Assembly (NCBI RefSeq): GCF_900199455.1 | Contig: NZ_FZQR01000003.1 | Location: 496,001 to 560,000, forward strand | Source of the DNA: Mesorhizobium carmichaelinearum | GTDB taxonomy: Bacteria; Pseudomonadota; Alphaproteobacteria; Rhizobiales; Rhizobiaceae | Direction of reading: 5' to 3' | Length of the DNA: 64,000 nucleotides | Part shown: positions 31,943 through 40,291 of the stretch, in pieces | Position numbering within the stretch: position 1 is the first letter of the stretch | Layout of the letters: each line of letters opens with the position of its first letter | Position numbers and translations under genes: made by a program | The notes under the pieces: model-generated | The model's input: the letters and a program-made list of their open reading frames with translations, nothing else | Told to the model about the DNA's origin: nothing | Database searches by the model: none

Positions 31943-33049
31943 TCACAATCTCACCCCCAATGACTTGCCGCTTGCCGTATCGAAGAAATGTGCCTGCTCT
32001 GGATCGATGCGGACATGGACCTTCTCGCCGGGACCGGCGACATAGCCGGCCTTGGTGCGGGCGCGCAGCATCTTGGAGCCGACCTTGAGGTCGACAACAT
32101 CGAAGGAGCCGAGCGGCTCGATGATATGCGCCTCGACCGGCACGTAGCCGGGCGCGGCATCGCGCCGGACGAGCACGCCCTCGGGCCGGATACCCAGCGT
32201 CAGCCCGCCATTGGCGGCGTGGCCGTTGAGCTTGGACAAGAGCTCACGCGGGAACTCGAAACCCGCGGGCGCATCGCCGATCGTCACAGTGGCGGCGCTG
32301 GCCGCTTCGGCAACGCTCGCGTCGGCGACGTTCATCACCGGACTGCCGACGAATTGGGCCACGAACAGATTGGCCGGGTGCGAATAGACCTCGTCCGGCG
32401 TGCCGACCTGCTGGATGAAGCCCTCATGCATGATGACGATGCGGTCGGCGAGACTCATTGCCTCGATCTGATCGTGGGTGACGTAGATCGTGGTCGAACC
32501 CTGCTTGATGTGCAGCCGCTTGATCTCGGCCCGCATCTCCTCGCGCAGCTTGGCGTCGAGCGCACCGATCGGCTCGTCCATCAGCATCGCCTTCGGGCGC
32601 CGCACCAGCGCGCGGCCGATCGCTACGCGCTGCATGTCGCCGCCGGAGAGCGCCGACGGCTTCTTGCCGAGCAGGTCGGTGATGCGCAGGACCCGGGCGA
32701 CCTCGCGAACCGACTTGTCGACCTCGTCGCTGCCCATGCGCGTTGCACGCAACGGAAAGGCGATGTTCTCGAACACCGTCATGTGTGGGTAGAGCGAGAA
32801 CGACTGGAACACCATTGCGATGTCGCGGTCGGCGGCCTTGAGGTGCTGCACCGGCTTGCCGTCGATCAGGATGTCGCCCTGGTCGATCGTCTCGAGCCCC
32901 GCTATCGCGCGCAGCGTCGTCGTCTTGCCGCAGCCGGACTGGCCGAGCAGCACGATGAACTCGTTGTCGGCGATAGCAAGGTTCAGATTGTGGATGACCT
33001 GGACGGCGCCGAAGAATTTCTCGATGCCGCGAAGTTCGATCTGGGTCAC
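31943..33049 (-). CDS. CUT1 ABC transporter ATP-binding protein (first ATPase, GlpS/UgpC-like)
   Basis: A 368-residue MalK-type ATPase with Walker A GQSGCGKTT, signature LSGGDMQR, Walker B AMLMDEPIGALD and a TOBE domain after about residue 240. It starts with GTG 33049, overlapping the stop of the small membrane protein gene, with GGAGG 7 nt upstream. A longer frame to 33181 lies inside that small gene. The pair of similar but non-identical ATPases in one operon resembles GlpS and GlpT of the rhizobial glycerol importer. Confidence 0.91.
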   Translation of the reverse strand: MTQIELRGIEKFFGAVQVIHNLNLAIADNEFIVLLGQSGCGKTTTLRAIAGLETIDQGDILIDGKPVQHLKAADRDIAMVFQSFSLYPHMTVFENIAFPLRATRMGSDEVDKSVREVARVLRITDLLGKKPSALSGGDMQRVAIGRALVRRPKAMLMDEPIGALDAKLREEMRAEIKRLHIKQGSTTIYVTHDQIEAMSLADRIVIMHEGFIQQVGTPDEVYSHPANLFVAQFVGSPVMNVADASVAEAASAATVTIGDAPAGFEFPRELLSKLNGHAANGGLTLGIRPEGVLVRRDAAPGYVPVEAHIIEPLGSFDVVDLKVGSKMLRARTKAGYVAGPGEKVHVRIDPEQAHFFDTASGKSLGVRL

Positions 33050-33267
33050 TGCCGGGCCTCCCCATGCATCGTCGCGCCGGTTTCCGCCGCGCGCTCCGGC
33101 GCAATTTTGGAGGTGACATTGAAGCCGATCAGCCCGATCAGGATGATCGTCACGCCATAGGAATGCAGGCCAAGGCTCCACGGTTGGCAGAGCGCGACGA
33201 TGCCCAGCACCATGAGTATCTGCGAAGCCGGCAAAAGGTACTTCTCATTGACCGCGCGAAAGCTCAT
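33046..33267 (-). CDS. Small membrane protein of the CUT1 transporter operon
   Basis: A 73-residue protein with two predicted membrane helices (ASQILMVLGIVALCQPWSL and YGVTIILIGLIGFNVTS, about residues 14-32 and 37-53) and a short polar tail. It overlaps both neighbours by 4 bp or fewer, between the second permease and the first ATPase. Small two-helix proteins at this place occur in glycerol-type ABC operons and may be accessory subunits. The role here is not known. Confidence 0.75.
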   Translation of the reverse strand: MSFRAVNEKYLLPASQILMVLGIVALCQPWSLGLHSYGVTIILIGLIGFNVTSKIAPERAAETGATMHGEARQ

Positions 33268-34220
33268 TTGCGGATCGCTCCGAAGGTCACGCCGCGAAGC
33301 AGGTGGTTGCGCAGCAGGAAGGTGAAGATCGCGACCGGCAACAGGAACAGGAAGGTGCCCGCCGCGATCGTGGTCCAGTCCGGTAGACCGGAACCGATCT
33401 GGCTGGGGATGAAGGGCGGCGCGGTTTGCGCACGCCGGTTGGTCATGATCAGCGCGAAGGCATACTCGTTCCAGGCGGTGATGAAGCAGAAGACGGCGGT
33501 GGCGGCGATGCCGGTTGCAGCCTCCGGCAGCACGATCTTGAAGAAGGCCTGCATGCGCGTGTAGCCGTCGACCAGCGCCGCCTCCTCATATTCCTTCGGG
33601 ATCTCGTCCATGAAGCCCTTCATCAGCCAGACCGAGAAGGACAGGTTGAAGGCGACGTAGAGAATGATCAGCCCGATATGCGAATCGTTGAGGCCGACCA
33701 GCCGGTACATCAGGAACATCGGGATCGCCACAACCACCGGCGGCAGCATGCGCGTCGATAGGATGAAGAACAGCAGGTCCGCCTCACCGGCGATCTTGAA
33801 ACGCGAGAAGCCGTAGGCTGTGAAGGTTCCCATACCGACGGCGAGTACCGTGCTGATGATCGCCACGATCAGGCTGTTCATAAACCGGTTGGGGTACTGC
33901 GAAAGCTGCACGTCCTTGCCGACCTTCAGCACCCGCTCGCCGCCATCATAGATGCGCTTCTCCCACCAAGGCGCGGCTTCGTAGACTTGCGGGTCGACGG
34001 CCTTCTGCATCTGCACGCGCTTGGTGAACAGACGGATGAACGGTGTGATCTCCGGCTGGAACAGCACGGTGGGCGGCACCGTGATCGCCAGTTCCTTCGG
34101 CTTGAACGCCGTGGAGGCGATCCAGTAGATCGGCGCCAAGAAGATCAGCGTAGCGATCAGCACCGAGACGATGGCGACGCGGTTGAGCGCGATTTCGCTG
34201 CTTGTACGAACTGCAGCCAT
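33264..34220 (-). CDS. CUT1 ABC transporter permease (MalG-like)
   Basis: A 318-residue permease with six main membrane segments. The EAA loop reads EAALVDGYTRMQAFFKIVLPEAATGI at about residues 211-236, diagnostic for MalG-type permeases. There is a polar insertion of about 60 residues (about 55-115) between the first and second membrane helices. It starts one base after the partner permease stop and overlaps the small membrane gene. It imports a sugar or polyol. Confidence 0.93.
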   Translation of the reverse strand: MAAVRTSSEIALNRVAIVSVLIATLIFLAPIYWIASTAFKPKELAITVPPTVLFQPEITPFIRLFTKRVQMQKAVDPQVYEAAPWWEKRIYDGGERVLKVGKDVQLSQYPNRFMNSLIVAIISTVLAVGMGTFTAYGFSRFKIAGEADLLFFILSTRMLPPVVVAIPMFLMYRLVGLNDSHIGLIILYVAFNLSFSVWLMKGFMDEIPKEYEEAALVDGYTRMQAFFKIVLPEAATGIAATAVFCFITAWNEYAFALIMTNRRAQTAPPFIPSQIGSGLPDWTTIAAGTFLFLLPVAIFTFLLRNHLLRGVTFGAIRK

Positions 34221-34221
34221 C

Positions 34222-35127
34222 TCAACGCTCCTTCACCTTGTTGAGGTACTTGACGTAGAGGTTGGTGATGGCCAGCACCATGATCAGCACGATATAGGCC
34301 AGCGCGCAGGACTTGCCGGTGTCCCACTGCTGGAAGGCCTGCTTGTAGAGCCGGATCGCAATGAGCTCGGCGGTCGGCTGGGTCGTCATCGTGTAGGCAA
34401 TGTCGAAGGTCTTGAAGGCTTCCATGGTGCGGAAGATCAGCGCGATCAAAAGGATCGGCGAGACCAGCGGCAAGGTGATGCGGGTGAAGGTGTACCACCA
34501 ACCCGCGCGGTCGATCGCGGCGGCCTCGTAGAGATGCTGCGGCACGGCAGAGAGGCCGGCAAGCGAGAGCAGCATGACGAACGGCGACCACATCCAGATG
34601 TCGGTGATCGCGACGGCGTAAAGAGCGCTGTCGGGATTGGAGAGCCACGCAAAGTCGCCAAGGCCGAAGACATAGTTGATCGGGCCCCAGGACGGACTGT
34701 AGAGCAACTGCCAGAACAGGCCGACAACGGCCGCCGACATCATCATCGGCAACAGCAAAAGCGTGGTGATCAAGCCCTTCATCGGAAAGCTGCGATTGAG
34801 CAGAAGGGCGAGGCCGAAGCCAACGATCATCTGGCCGGCCACGGAAACAATGACGTATTTCGCCGTGATGACGAAATTCGACCAGATGTGATCGTCGCTG
34901 AGCAGTTCGCGATAGTTCTGCAGCCCGACGAACTGCCAGGGATCGCTGCGGTTCGCTGCGAAGTTCGTGAAGGAATAGCCCAGCGAGTAGATCAGCGGAA
35001 AGATGTTGAAGACGATCAGGAACGCCAGCGTCGGGATGATGAACACGTTGCGGATGGTCAGATCCGACCAGCCGCGCGCGGCGGCCCTTGAGGCGGGATC
35101 GAGATGGGTGAGGGCTACCGAAGCCAA
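34222..35127 (-). CDS. CUT1 ABC transporter permease (MalF-like)
   Basis: A 301-residue permease with six membrane segments and the EAA loop EAAAIDRAGWWYTFTRITLPLVSPI at about residues 200-224. The start is TTG 35127 with GGGAGA upstream (minus strand); no nearby in-frame ATG exists and the first helix begins around residue 28. It follows the binding-protein gene after a stem-loop and precedes the partner permease by one base. Confidence 0.9.
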   Translation of the reverse strand: MASVALTHLDPASRAAARGWSDLTIRNVFIIPTLAFLIVFNIFPLIYSLGYSFTNFAANRSDPWQFVGLQNYRELLSDDHIWSNFVITAKYVIVSVAGQMIVGFGLALLLNRSFPMKGLITTLLLLPMMMSAAVVGLFWQLLYSPSWGPINYVFGLGDFAWLSNPDSALYAVAITDIWMWSPFVMLLSLAGLSAVPQHLYEAAAIDRAGWWYTFTRITLPLVSPILLIALIFRTMEAFKTFDIAYTMTTQPTAELIAIRLYKQAFQQWDTGKSCALAYIVLIMVLAITNLYVKYLNKVKER

Positions 35128-35148
35128 CGAGCGTCTCCCTGAAAACAG

Positions 35149-35181
35149 GAATGCCGGAGGGGAAATCCTCCTCCGGCATTC
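35149..35181 (-). other. Stem-loop behind the CUT1 binding-protein gene
   Basis: A perfect 12-bp inverted repeat (35149-35160 with 35170-35181) with a 9-nt loop lies 12 nt past the binding-protein stop on the minus strand. It probably stabilises the binding-protein message or attenuates transcription into the permease genes. Confidence 0.7.
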
Positions 35182-35193
35182 TGGCTGTGATGC

Positions 35194-36510
35194 TTACTTG
35201 TAACGATTGTACTTGGTGAACGTCGCCTTCCAGTCGGCGGCGGTCTTGTCGAGCGCTTCCTGGGCGGTGCCCTTTCCGCCGACCACGAACGGATAGATGT
35301 TCTGGTTCAGCTGATCGAGCACTTCGGCGTATTCAGGCGTCGCCCAGAAGTCCTTGACCATGAACATCGTGTCATAGAACGCCTTGTTGTAAGGCGTGGC
35401 CTTCTGAAAGGCGTCTGACTTCAGCACGGCCTGGCTGCAGGTGTAGCCGCCGAGCTCGGCCCACTTCTTCTGGGTCTCGTCCTTGATGAACCACTCGAGG
35501 AACTTCATCGACTCGTCCTTGTTCTTCGAATACGAGACGACTGAAATTCCCTGACCGCCGAGTGCGGCGAAGCGCTTGCCGTCCGGGCCGGCCGGATTGG
35601 CGAAGAAGCCCGTCTGGTCGGCAAAGGGGTTGGTGGCCTTGTTCACCAGCGGCGGGAAGAAGGCGAAGAAGTTCATGCTCATCGCGGCGAGCCCGCCGGT
35701 GATCGCCTGGTTGTCCTCCACGAAGAAGGTCTTGCCCCAGCCGGGAGGCGTGAACTTGTAGAGCTCCTTGTACATCTCGAGGCCGGCGACAGCCTCCTTC
35801 GAGTTGATGATGCCGTCAACCTTGTAGGTGGCGTAGTCGCCGAGATCGCCGCCATGGCTGAAGATGGCGCTCTCGACGCCCATCGCCATCGCGTCATAGG
35901 AATTGTCGGTGTAGATGGCGACGCCGTAGCGCTTCTGGTCCGGACGGTGGAAGAACTCGGCGATGTCGCGCAACTGCGCGTAGGTCGTCGGCACGGCGAG
36001 GTCGTAGCCGTACTTGGCCTTGAAGGCTTCCTTCTCCTTCGGGTCCTCGAACCAGTCCTTGCGGTAGGACCAGCCGATCGCGTCGCCTTCCAGCGGGATC
36101 GCCCAGTATTTGCCGGAGCCGCCGGGATATTCGGCGTAGTACTTGATGGTCGCGGGCGCCATCACGTCGGTGAGCTTGTGCTGGTTGAAGAAGTCGGTCA
36201 GGTCGACGTAGTGACCTTGCGTCGAACCGGCGCCCAGCCATTGCGAGTCACCGACCACCATGTCGTAGGCGTCGCCATGCGCGTTGAACTCGGTGAAGGC
36301 CTTGGTCTGGAAATCAGGCCACGGCGTCGTCTGCACCGTGACCTTCACACCGGTCTCGGCCGTATAGTCGTTGACGAGTTCCTGCAGATAGTTCGCAGGA
36401 TCCCATTCCGCCCAGAAAATGGTGAGTTCCTTGTCCTGCGCGTGGACGGATGTTCCGTAGGCAAGCGTCAGGCCGATACCAGCAAGCACGCTGGTCATTA
36501 TCTTGCGCAT
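35194..36510 (-). CDS. CUT1 sugar/polyol-binding protein
   Basis: A 438-residue extracytoplasmic binding protein (family 1, MalE-like). The signal peptide is MRKIMTSVLAGIGLTLAYGT with cleavage near SVHA|QDKEL. The mature domain has ELTIFWAEWDPANYLQELV, MVVGDSQWLGAGSTQGHYVDLT and a Trp/Tyr-rich binding surface. ATG 36510 has GGGAGGAA upstream. It is the first gene of the operon, and two TGGTNNNACCA palindromes lie 165-350 bp upstream. Confidence 0.93.
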   Translation of the reverse strand: MRKIMTSVLAGIGLTLAYGTSVHAQDKELTIFWAEWDPANYLQELVNDYTAETGVKVTVQTTPWPDFQTKAFTEFNAHGDAYDMVVGDSQWLGAGSTQGHYVDLTDFFNQHKLTDVMAPATIKYYAEYPGGSGKYWAIPLEGDAIGWSYRKDWFEDPKEKEAFKAKYGYDLAVPTTYAQLRDIAEFFHRPDQKRYGVAIYTDNSYDAMAMGVESAIFSHGGDLGDYATYKVDGIINSKEAVAGLEMYKELYKFTPPGWGKTFFVEDNQAITGGLAAMSMNFFAFFPPLVNKATNPFADQTGFFANPAGPDGKRFAALGGQGISVVSYSKNKDESMKFLEWFIKDETQKKWAELGGYTCSQAVLKSDAFQKATPYNKAFYDTMFMVKDFWATPEYAEVLDQLNQNIYPFVVGGKGTAQEALDKTAADWKATFTKYNRYK

Positions 36511-36674
36511 AATGTTCCTCCCTGGTGCGCATTCTACCCTTGTCATGCGAGCCGGCAGCGTGGTCGGCCCTGGTAGTTCCTCCGGTGATGGCATTTCTCC
36601 GGTTTCGGGCCTCCTCGCCCTGCCGGAAAATGGATCGCAGCCCTCACTTTCGATCCGCTTTGTCGCTCCTAATC

Positions 36675-36685
36675 TGGTATTACCA
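36675..36685. promoter_or_regulatory. FadR-type operator candidate upstream of the CUT1 operon
   Basis: TGGTATTACCA is identical to the site at 20243-20253 and lies 165 bp upstream of the binding-protein start. Confidence 0.55.
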
Positions 36686-36850
36686 ATTCTAGATAGACGT
36701 CAAGTTCTTTCTTCAGCGATCGAGGGCGGCACGATAAGCCGTTCGGCGCAGCATCTGTCTGTTTTCCCTTGTTTTTCCTACTCCTTGATATGCAGTGGCC
36801 TTGTTTCCGGCTCCGCATCGCCATTAAGATCAGCATCCGGCTCAACTATC

Positions 36851-36861
36851 TGGTCGAACCA
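36851..36861. promoter_or_regulatory. Second FadR-type operator candidate upstream of the CUT1 operon
   Basis: TGGTCGAACCA is identical to the site at 20423-20433. Flanking bases extend the dyad (ATCTGG...CCAGAT). Confidence 0.55.
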
Positions 36862-36868
36862 GATAATG

Positions 36869-37555
36869 TCATCCTGCACTTGGTGCCATCTCTCCACCGA
36901 TCGCCGAGTCGGCCATCGCGGCGCGCACCAGCACCCCGGCCGCCCATTGCGCAACAGACCTCGTCCCGCGGCTGTCCAGGCCCCATATATCCTTCAGCAC
37001 GATCAGCACCTCGACGCCGAAGATCAGCGACAACGCCTGCGCCAGGCGCTTGAACTCGCGCGGCGGCAAATGCCCCTTGAGCGGCGCGATCGCTTGCTGC
37101 AGCAAGTCGACGCGATGACCACGCGTGAACGCCGGTTCGCCGCCCAGCGTGCCAGCCTGGCGTCGCGCCCATTGATCGAGCGACAGCTTCAGTGCCGCCT
37201 TGAACGTTGCTTCAAAAGCCTCGATGCGCGGCATGGCCGTGTCGAACAGCTCCGCCACCCGGCGCTCGGCATCTGCCGAGGTCGACTGCCAGGTCAGGAT
37301 CGGTCCCAACCCCTCGTCGACGACAGCCTGCACCAAAGCCGTCTGGCTGGGGAAATAGCGATAGGCGGTGGCGCGAGAAACTTCCGCCGCTTCCGCCACC
37401 TCGCTGACCGACGGCGTGACACCCGCCTGCATCAGCCGTGTCGCCGTCTCCAGCATCAGCCTTTTCGTGCGTGCCCGGGGTCCACGCTCCACGGCCTCGC
37501 CGCTTCCCCGCTCGGTGTCGCCGCTTGCAGCGGATCGTTGACGTGAGACATCCAT
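36869..37555 (-). CDS. TetR family regulator
   Basis: A 228-residue TetR regulator. The helix-turn-helix lies at about residues 45-70 (SVSEVAEAAEVSRATAYRYFPSQ region), and the remaining part is an all-helical ligand domain. ATG 37555 is chosen over TTG 37579. No Shine-Dalgarno is visible, and the start is close to the predicted promoter, so a leaderless message is possible. It is divergent from the Tm-1-like gene, and a near-palindrome between them is the likely operator. Confidence 0.87.
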   Translation of the reverse strand: MDVSRQRSAASGDTERGSGEAVERGPRARTKRLMLETATRLMQAGVTPSVSEVAEAAEVSRATAYRYFPSQTALVQAVVDEGLGPILTWQSTSADAERRVAELFDTAMPRIEAFEATFKAALKLSLDQWARRQAGTLGGEPAFTRGHRVDLLQQAIAPLKGHLPPREFKRLAQALSLIFGVEVLIVLKDIWGLDSRGTRSVAQWAAGVLVRAAMADSAIGGEMAPSAG

Positions 37556-37563
37556 GTCAATAT

Positions 37564-37577
37564 GATACGCGCGTCTC
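37564..37577. promoter_or_regulatory. Near-palindrome, probable TetR operator
   Basis: GATACGCGCGTCTC is a 14-bp dyad with one mismatched pair, centred between the divergent starts at 37555 and 37607. The location fits control of both genes. Confidence 0.5.
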
Positions 37578-37606
37578 AAAAATTTGCAATGACCTGGGGA
37601 CCGCCC

Positions 37607-38803
37607 ATGAAGCGCATCTACGTCGTGGGCACAGCGGACACCAAGGGCGAGGAACTCGCCTTCCTGGCCGATACGATTGGCGCCACGGGCGCCGCCGTTT
37701 CACGCGTCGATGTCGGAACACGCGAGGCAACCATCCCCGTCGACATCGGCGCAAAGGACGTTGCCAACCATCACCCAGACGGCAGCACAGCCGTACTTGG
37801 CGGCGATGACCGCGGCGCCGCGGTCGCAGCCATGGGCATCGCCTTCAGCCGCTTCGTCCAGTCGCGAAACGACATCGCCGCGATGATCGGCATTGGCGGC
37901 GGCGGCGGCACGTCGATCATCACATCGGGCATGCGCGCGCTGCCGCTCGGCCTGCCGAAAATCATGGTCTCGACGCTCGCCTCGGGCGACACGGCGCCTT
38001 ATGTCGATGTCTCCGACATCATCATGATGCCGGCTGTGACCGACATGGCCGGGCTGAACCGGCTCTCCCGCGTCGTGCTGCACAACGCCGCCCAGGCGAT
38101 ATCGGGCATGGCGGCAAGGCCGGCGCCGCCGCCCGACGGCAGGCCGTCGATCGGGCTGACCATGTTCGGCGTCACCACGCCTTGCGTGACCGCCATCGCC
38201 GACCAGCTTCGCACCGGATATGACTGCATGGTCTTCCACGCCACCGGCACTGGCGGCCGCAGCATGGAAAAGCTGGCCGATAGCGGCCTGCTGTCCGGTG
38301 TCATCGACATCACCACGACCGAGGTCTGCGACCTCCTGTTCGGCGGTGTGCTGCCGGCGACACAGGATCGCTTCGGCGCGATCGCCCGCAGCAAACTGCC
38401 CTATGTCGGCTCGGTCGGCGCGCTCGACATGGTCAATTTCTGGGCACCCTCGACCATACCGGAACAGTACCGAGGAAGACTGTTCTACGAGCACAATCCC
38501 AACGTCACGCTGATGCGCACAAGCGCGGACGAATGCCGCGCGATCGGCGAGTGGATCGGCACCAGGCTCGCGCTCTGCGAGGGGCCGGTGCATTTCCTGA
38601 TCCCGGAGAAAGGCGTCTCGTCGCTCGACATCGAGGGCGGCGCCTTCTTCGATCGAGAGGCTGACGCCGTGCTGTTCGAAGCCATTGAGCGCACGATCAA
38701 ACCGAATGCAACGCGCCGCGTCACCCGCCTGCCGCTGCACATCAACGACCCCGAATTCGCCAGGGCGGCAACCGCCGCCTTCCTCGACATAGCCAGACAC
38801 TGA
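37607..38803 (+). CDS. Tm-1-like ATP-binding domain protein (UPF0261)
   Basis: A 398-residue UPF0261 protein, the family that includes the N-terminal domain of tomato Tm-1. Family signs are the start [17 protein letters not shown], the glycine-rich [19 protein letters not shown] at about residues 100-118 and [14 protein letters not shown] at about 210-223. ATG 37607 has GGGGA upstream. It is followed 11 bp later by the PEP-hydrolase-family gene; in plants the two domains are fused, so an interaction of the two products is expected. The bacterial reaction is unknown. Confidence 0.9.
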   Translation: MKRIYVVGTADTKGEELAFLADTIGATGAAVSRVDVGTREATIPVDIGAKDVANHHPDGSTAVLGGDDRGAAVAAMGIAFSRFVQSRNDIAAMIGIGGGGGTSIITSGMRALPLGLPKIMVSTLASGDTAPYVDVSDIIMMPAVTDMAGLNRLSRVVLHNAAQAISGMAARPAPPPDGRPSIGLTMFGVTTPCVTAIADQLRTGYDCMVFHATGTGGRSMEKLADSGLLSGVIDITTTEVCDLLFGGVLPATQDRFGAIARSKLPYVGSVGALDMVNFWAPSTIPEQYRGRLFYEHNPNVTLMRTSADECRAIGEWIGTRLALCEGPVHFLIPEKGVSSLDIEGGAFFDREADAVLFEAIERTIKPNATRRVTRLPLHINDPEFARAATAAFLDIARH

Positions 38804-38814
38804 GGTCCAAAAAA

Positions 38815-39690
38815 ATGCCCGCCATACCGCGCAAGGACATACTGAAGAAATTCAGGGGAATGATCGACAAGGGCGTGCCGATCGTCGGCGGTGGCGCCGG
38901 CACCGGCCTGTCGGCCAAGGCCGAGGAGGCCGGCGGCATCGATCTGATCATTATCTACAATTCCGGCCGCTACCGCATGGCCGGGCGCGGCTCGGCCGCC
39001 GGCCTGCTCGCCTATGGCAATGCCAACGAGATCGTCAAGGAGATGGCCTATGAGGTGCTGCCGGTGGTCAAAAAGACGCCGGTTCTGGCCGGCGTCAACG
39101 GCACTGACCCCTTCGTCATCATGCCGCTGCTGCTGGCAGAACTGAAGACGATGGGCTTCTCGGGCGTGCAGAATTTTCCGACCATCGGCCTGTTCGACGG
39201 CAGCATGCGGCAGAGTTTCGAGGAGACCGGCATGGGCTTCGGGCTCGAGGTTGACATGATCGCCGAGGCGCACAAGCTCGATCTGCTCACCACCCCCTAT
39301 GTCTTCAATCCCGACGAGGCGCGCGCCATGACCAAGGCCGGCGCCGACATCGTCGTTGCCCATATGGGCGTGACGACAGGCGGCTCGATCGGCGCCACCT
39401 CGGCCAAGTCGCTCGACGACTGCGTGGTCGCGATCGACGCCATCGCTGATGCCGCCCGCTCGGTGCGCAAGGACGTCATCCTGCTTTGCCATGGCGGGCC
39501 GATCTCCATGCCGGACGATGCCCGTTACATTCTGTCTCGCGCCAAAGGCCTGCATGGCTTCTATGGCGCGAGCTCGATGGAGCGGCTGCCGGCGGAAGCG
39601 GCAATCGCCAGGCAGACGGCCGATTTCAAGGCCGTCACACTGGGTGGCGACAAAACGACCGCGAAGAAAAAAGAAGGGATGAGACCATGA
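38815..39690 (+). CDS. Phosphoenolpyruvate hydrolase family TIM-barrel protein
   Basis: A 291-residue protein of the PEP_hydrolase/TIM-barrel family, equivalent to the C-terminal domain of plant Tm-1. Visible motifs are [20 protein letters not shown] at about 22-41, [20 protein letters not shown] and [12 protein letters not shown]. It overlaps the following cupin gene by 4 bp (ATGA). The C-terminal 15 residues are Lys-rich. Substrate unknown; PEP mutase-like chemistry on a small acid is a family-based guess. Confidence 0.9.
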   Translation: MPAIPRKDILKKFRGMIDKGVPIVGGGAGTGLSAKAEEAGGIDLIIIYNSGRYRMAGRGSAAGLLAYGNANEIVKEMAYEVLPVVKKTPVLAGVNGTDPFVIMPLLLAELKTMGFSGVQNFPTIGLFDGSMRQSFEETGMGFGLEVDMIAEAHKLDLLTTPYVFNPDEARAMTKAGADIVVAHMGVTTGGSIGATSAKSLDDCVVAIDAIADAARSVRKDVILLCHGGPISMPDDARYILSRAKGLHGFYGASSMERLPAEAAIARQTADFKAVTLGGDKTTAKKKEGMRP

Positions 39691-40103
39691 CCGACAAGAG
39701 CAAGGTGTTTGTCTATCCGAAGGACGTCAGCGCCTTCGGTTTCGACTGGGGCAGGCTGGCGCTGACGGTCGCGCCTGAAGTGAATGGCGCTGAGCGTTTT
39801 TCCGGCGGCGTCGTCGACCTGCCCTCCGGCAAGGGCCACACCCGCCACAACCATCCGGGCGCCGAGGAAATCATCTTCGTCATCTCCGGCCATGGCGAAC
39901 AGATGGTCGAGGACGAGCAAGGCAATCCGGTGGTCGCCAAGGTCGGCCCCGGCTGCACCATCTATGTGCCTGAGAGTCGGTTTCATTCGACGCTGAATAC
40001 GGGGGATGCGCCGATGCAGTTGTTTGTCGTCTACTCGCCGGCTGGGCCGGAACTGGTATTGAGGGATCTGCCGGATTTCAGGCTGATCCCGGCTGGGATG
40101 TGA
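39687..40103 (+). CDS. Cupin-domain protein
   Basis: A 138-residue single-domain cupin. Cupin motif 1 is [19 protein letters not shown] (about 50-68, with His and Glu metal ligands), and motif 2 is [20 protein letters not shown] (about 88-107). It may be an isomerase, dioxygenase or ligand sensor. Translational coupling to the PEP-hydrolase-family gene makes it the third member of that operon. Confidence 0.87.
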   Translation: MTDKSKVFVYPKDVSAFGFDWGRLALTVAPEVNGAERFSGGVVDLPSGKGHTRHNHPGAEEIIFVISGHGEQMVEDEQGNPVVAKVGPGCTIYVPESRFHSTLNTGDAPMQLFVVYSPAGPELVLRDLPDFRLIPAGM

Positions 40104-40131
40104 TCTTTCCTCACCCCTCGATTGCGGGGAG

Positions 40132-40280
40132 GCCCCCTCATCCGGCCGCTACGCGGCCACCTTCTCCCCGTGGGGGAGAAGAGGAGAGCGCCGGCGCTGG
40201 CACCTCCTCTCCCCTCGGGGAGAGGTCGGATTGCCCCGAATTGCCCTTGCAATTCGGTTGGCAATCCGGGTGAGGGGGAG
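40132..40280. repeat. Inverted-repeat element (type 3) between convergent genes
   Basis: The outer CCCCCTCATCCGG (40134-40146) pairs with CCGGGTGAGGGGG (40266-40278). Inside are hairpins CTTCTCCCCGTGGGGGAGAAG and CCTCTCCCCTCGGGGAGAGG and AATTGCCCTTGCAATT. It lies between the cupin gene and the convergent M24 peptidase gene. Confidence 0.72.
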
Positions 40281-40291
40281 CGCCGTTCGCG

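Larger units (their letters stand above)
36511..36868. other. Promoter region of the CUT1 operon
   Basis: This 358-bp gap holds two 4-3-4 palindromes, TGGTATTACCA at 36675-36685 and TGGTCGAACCA at 36851-36861, plus AT-rich stretches around 36695-36715 and 36765-36790. I see no gene in it. Confidence 0.55.
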
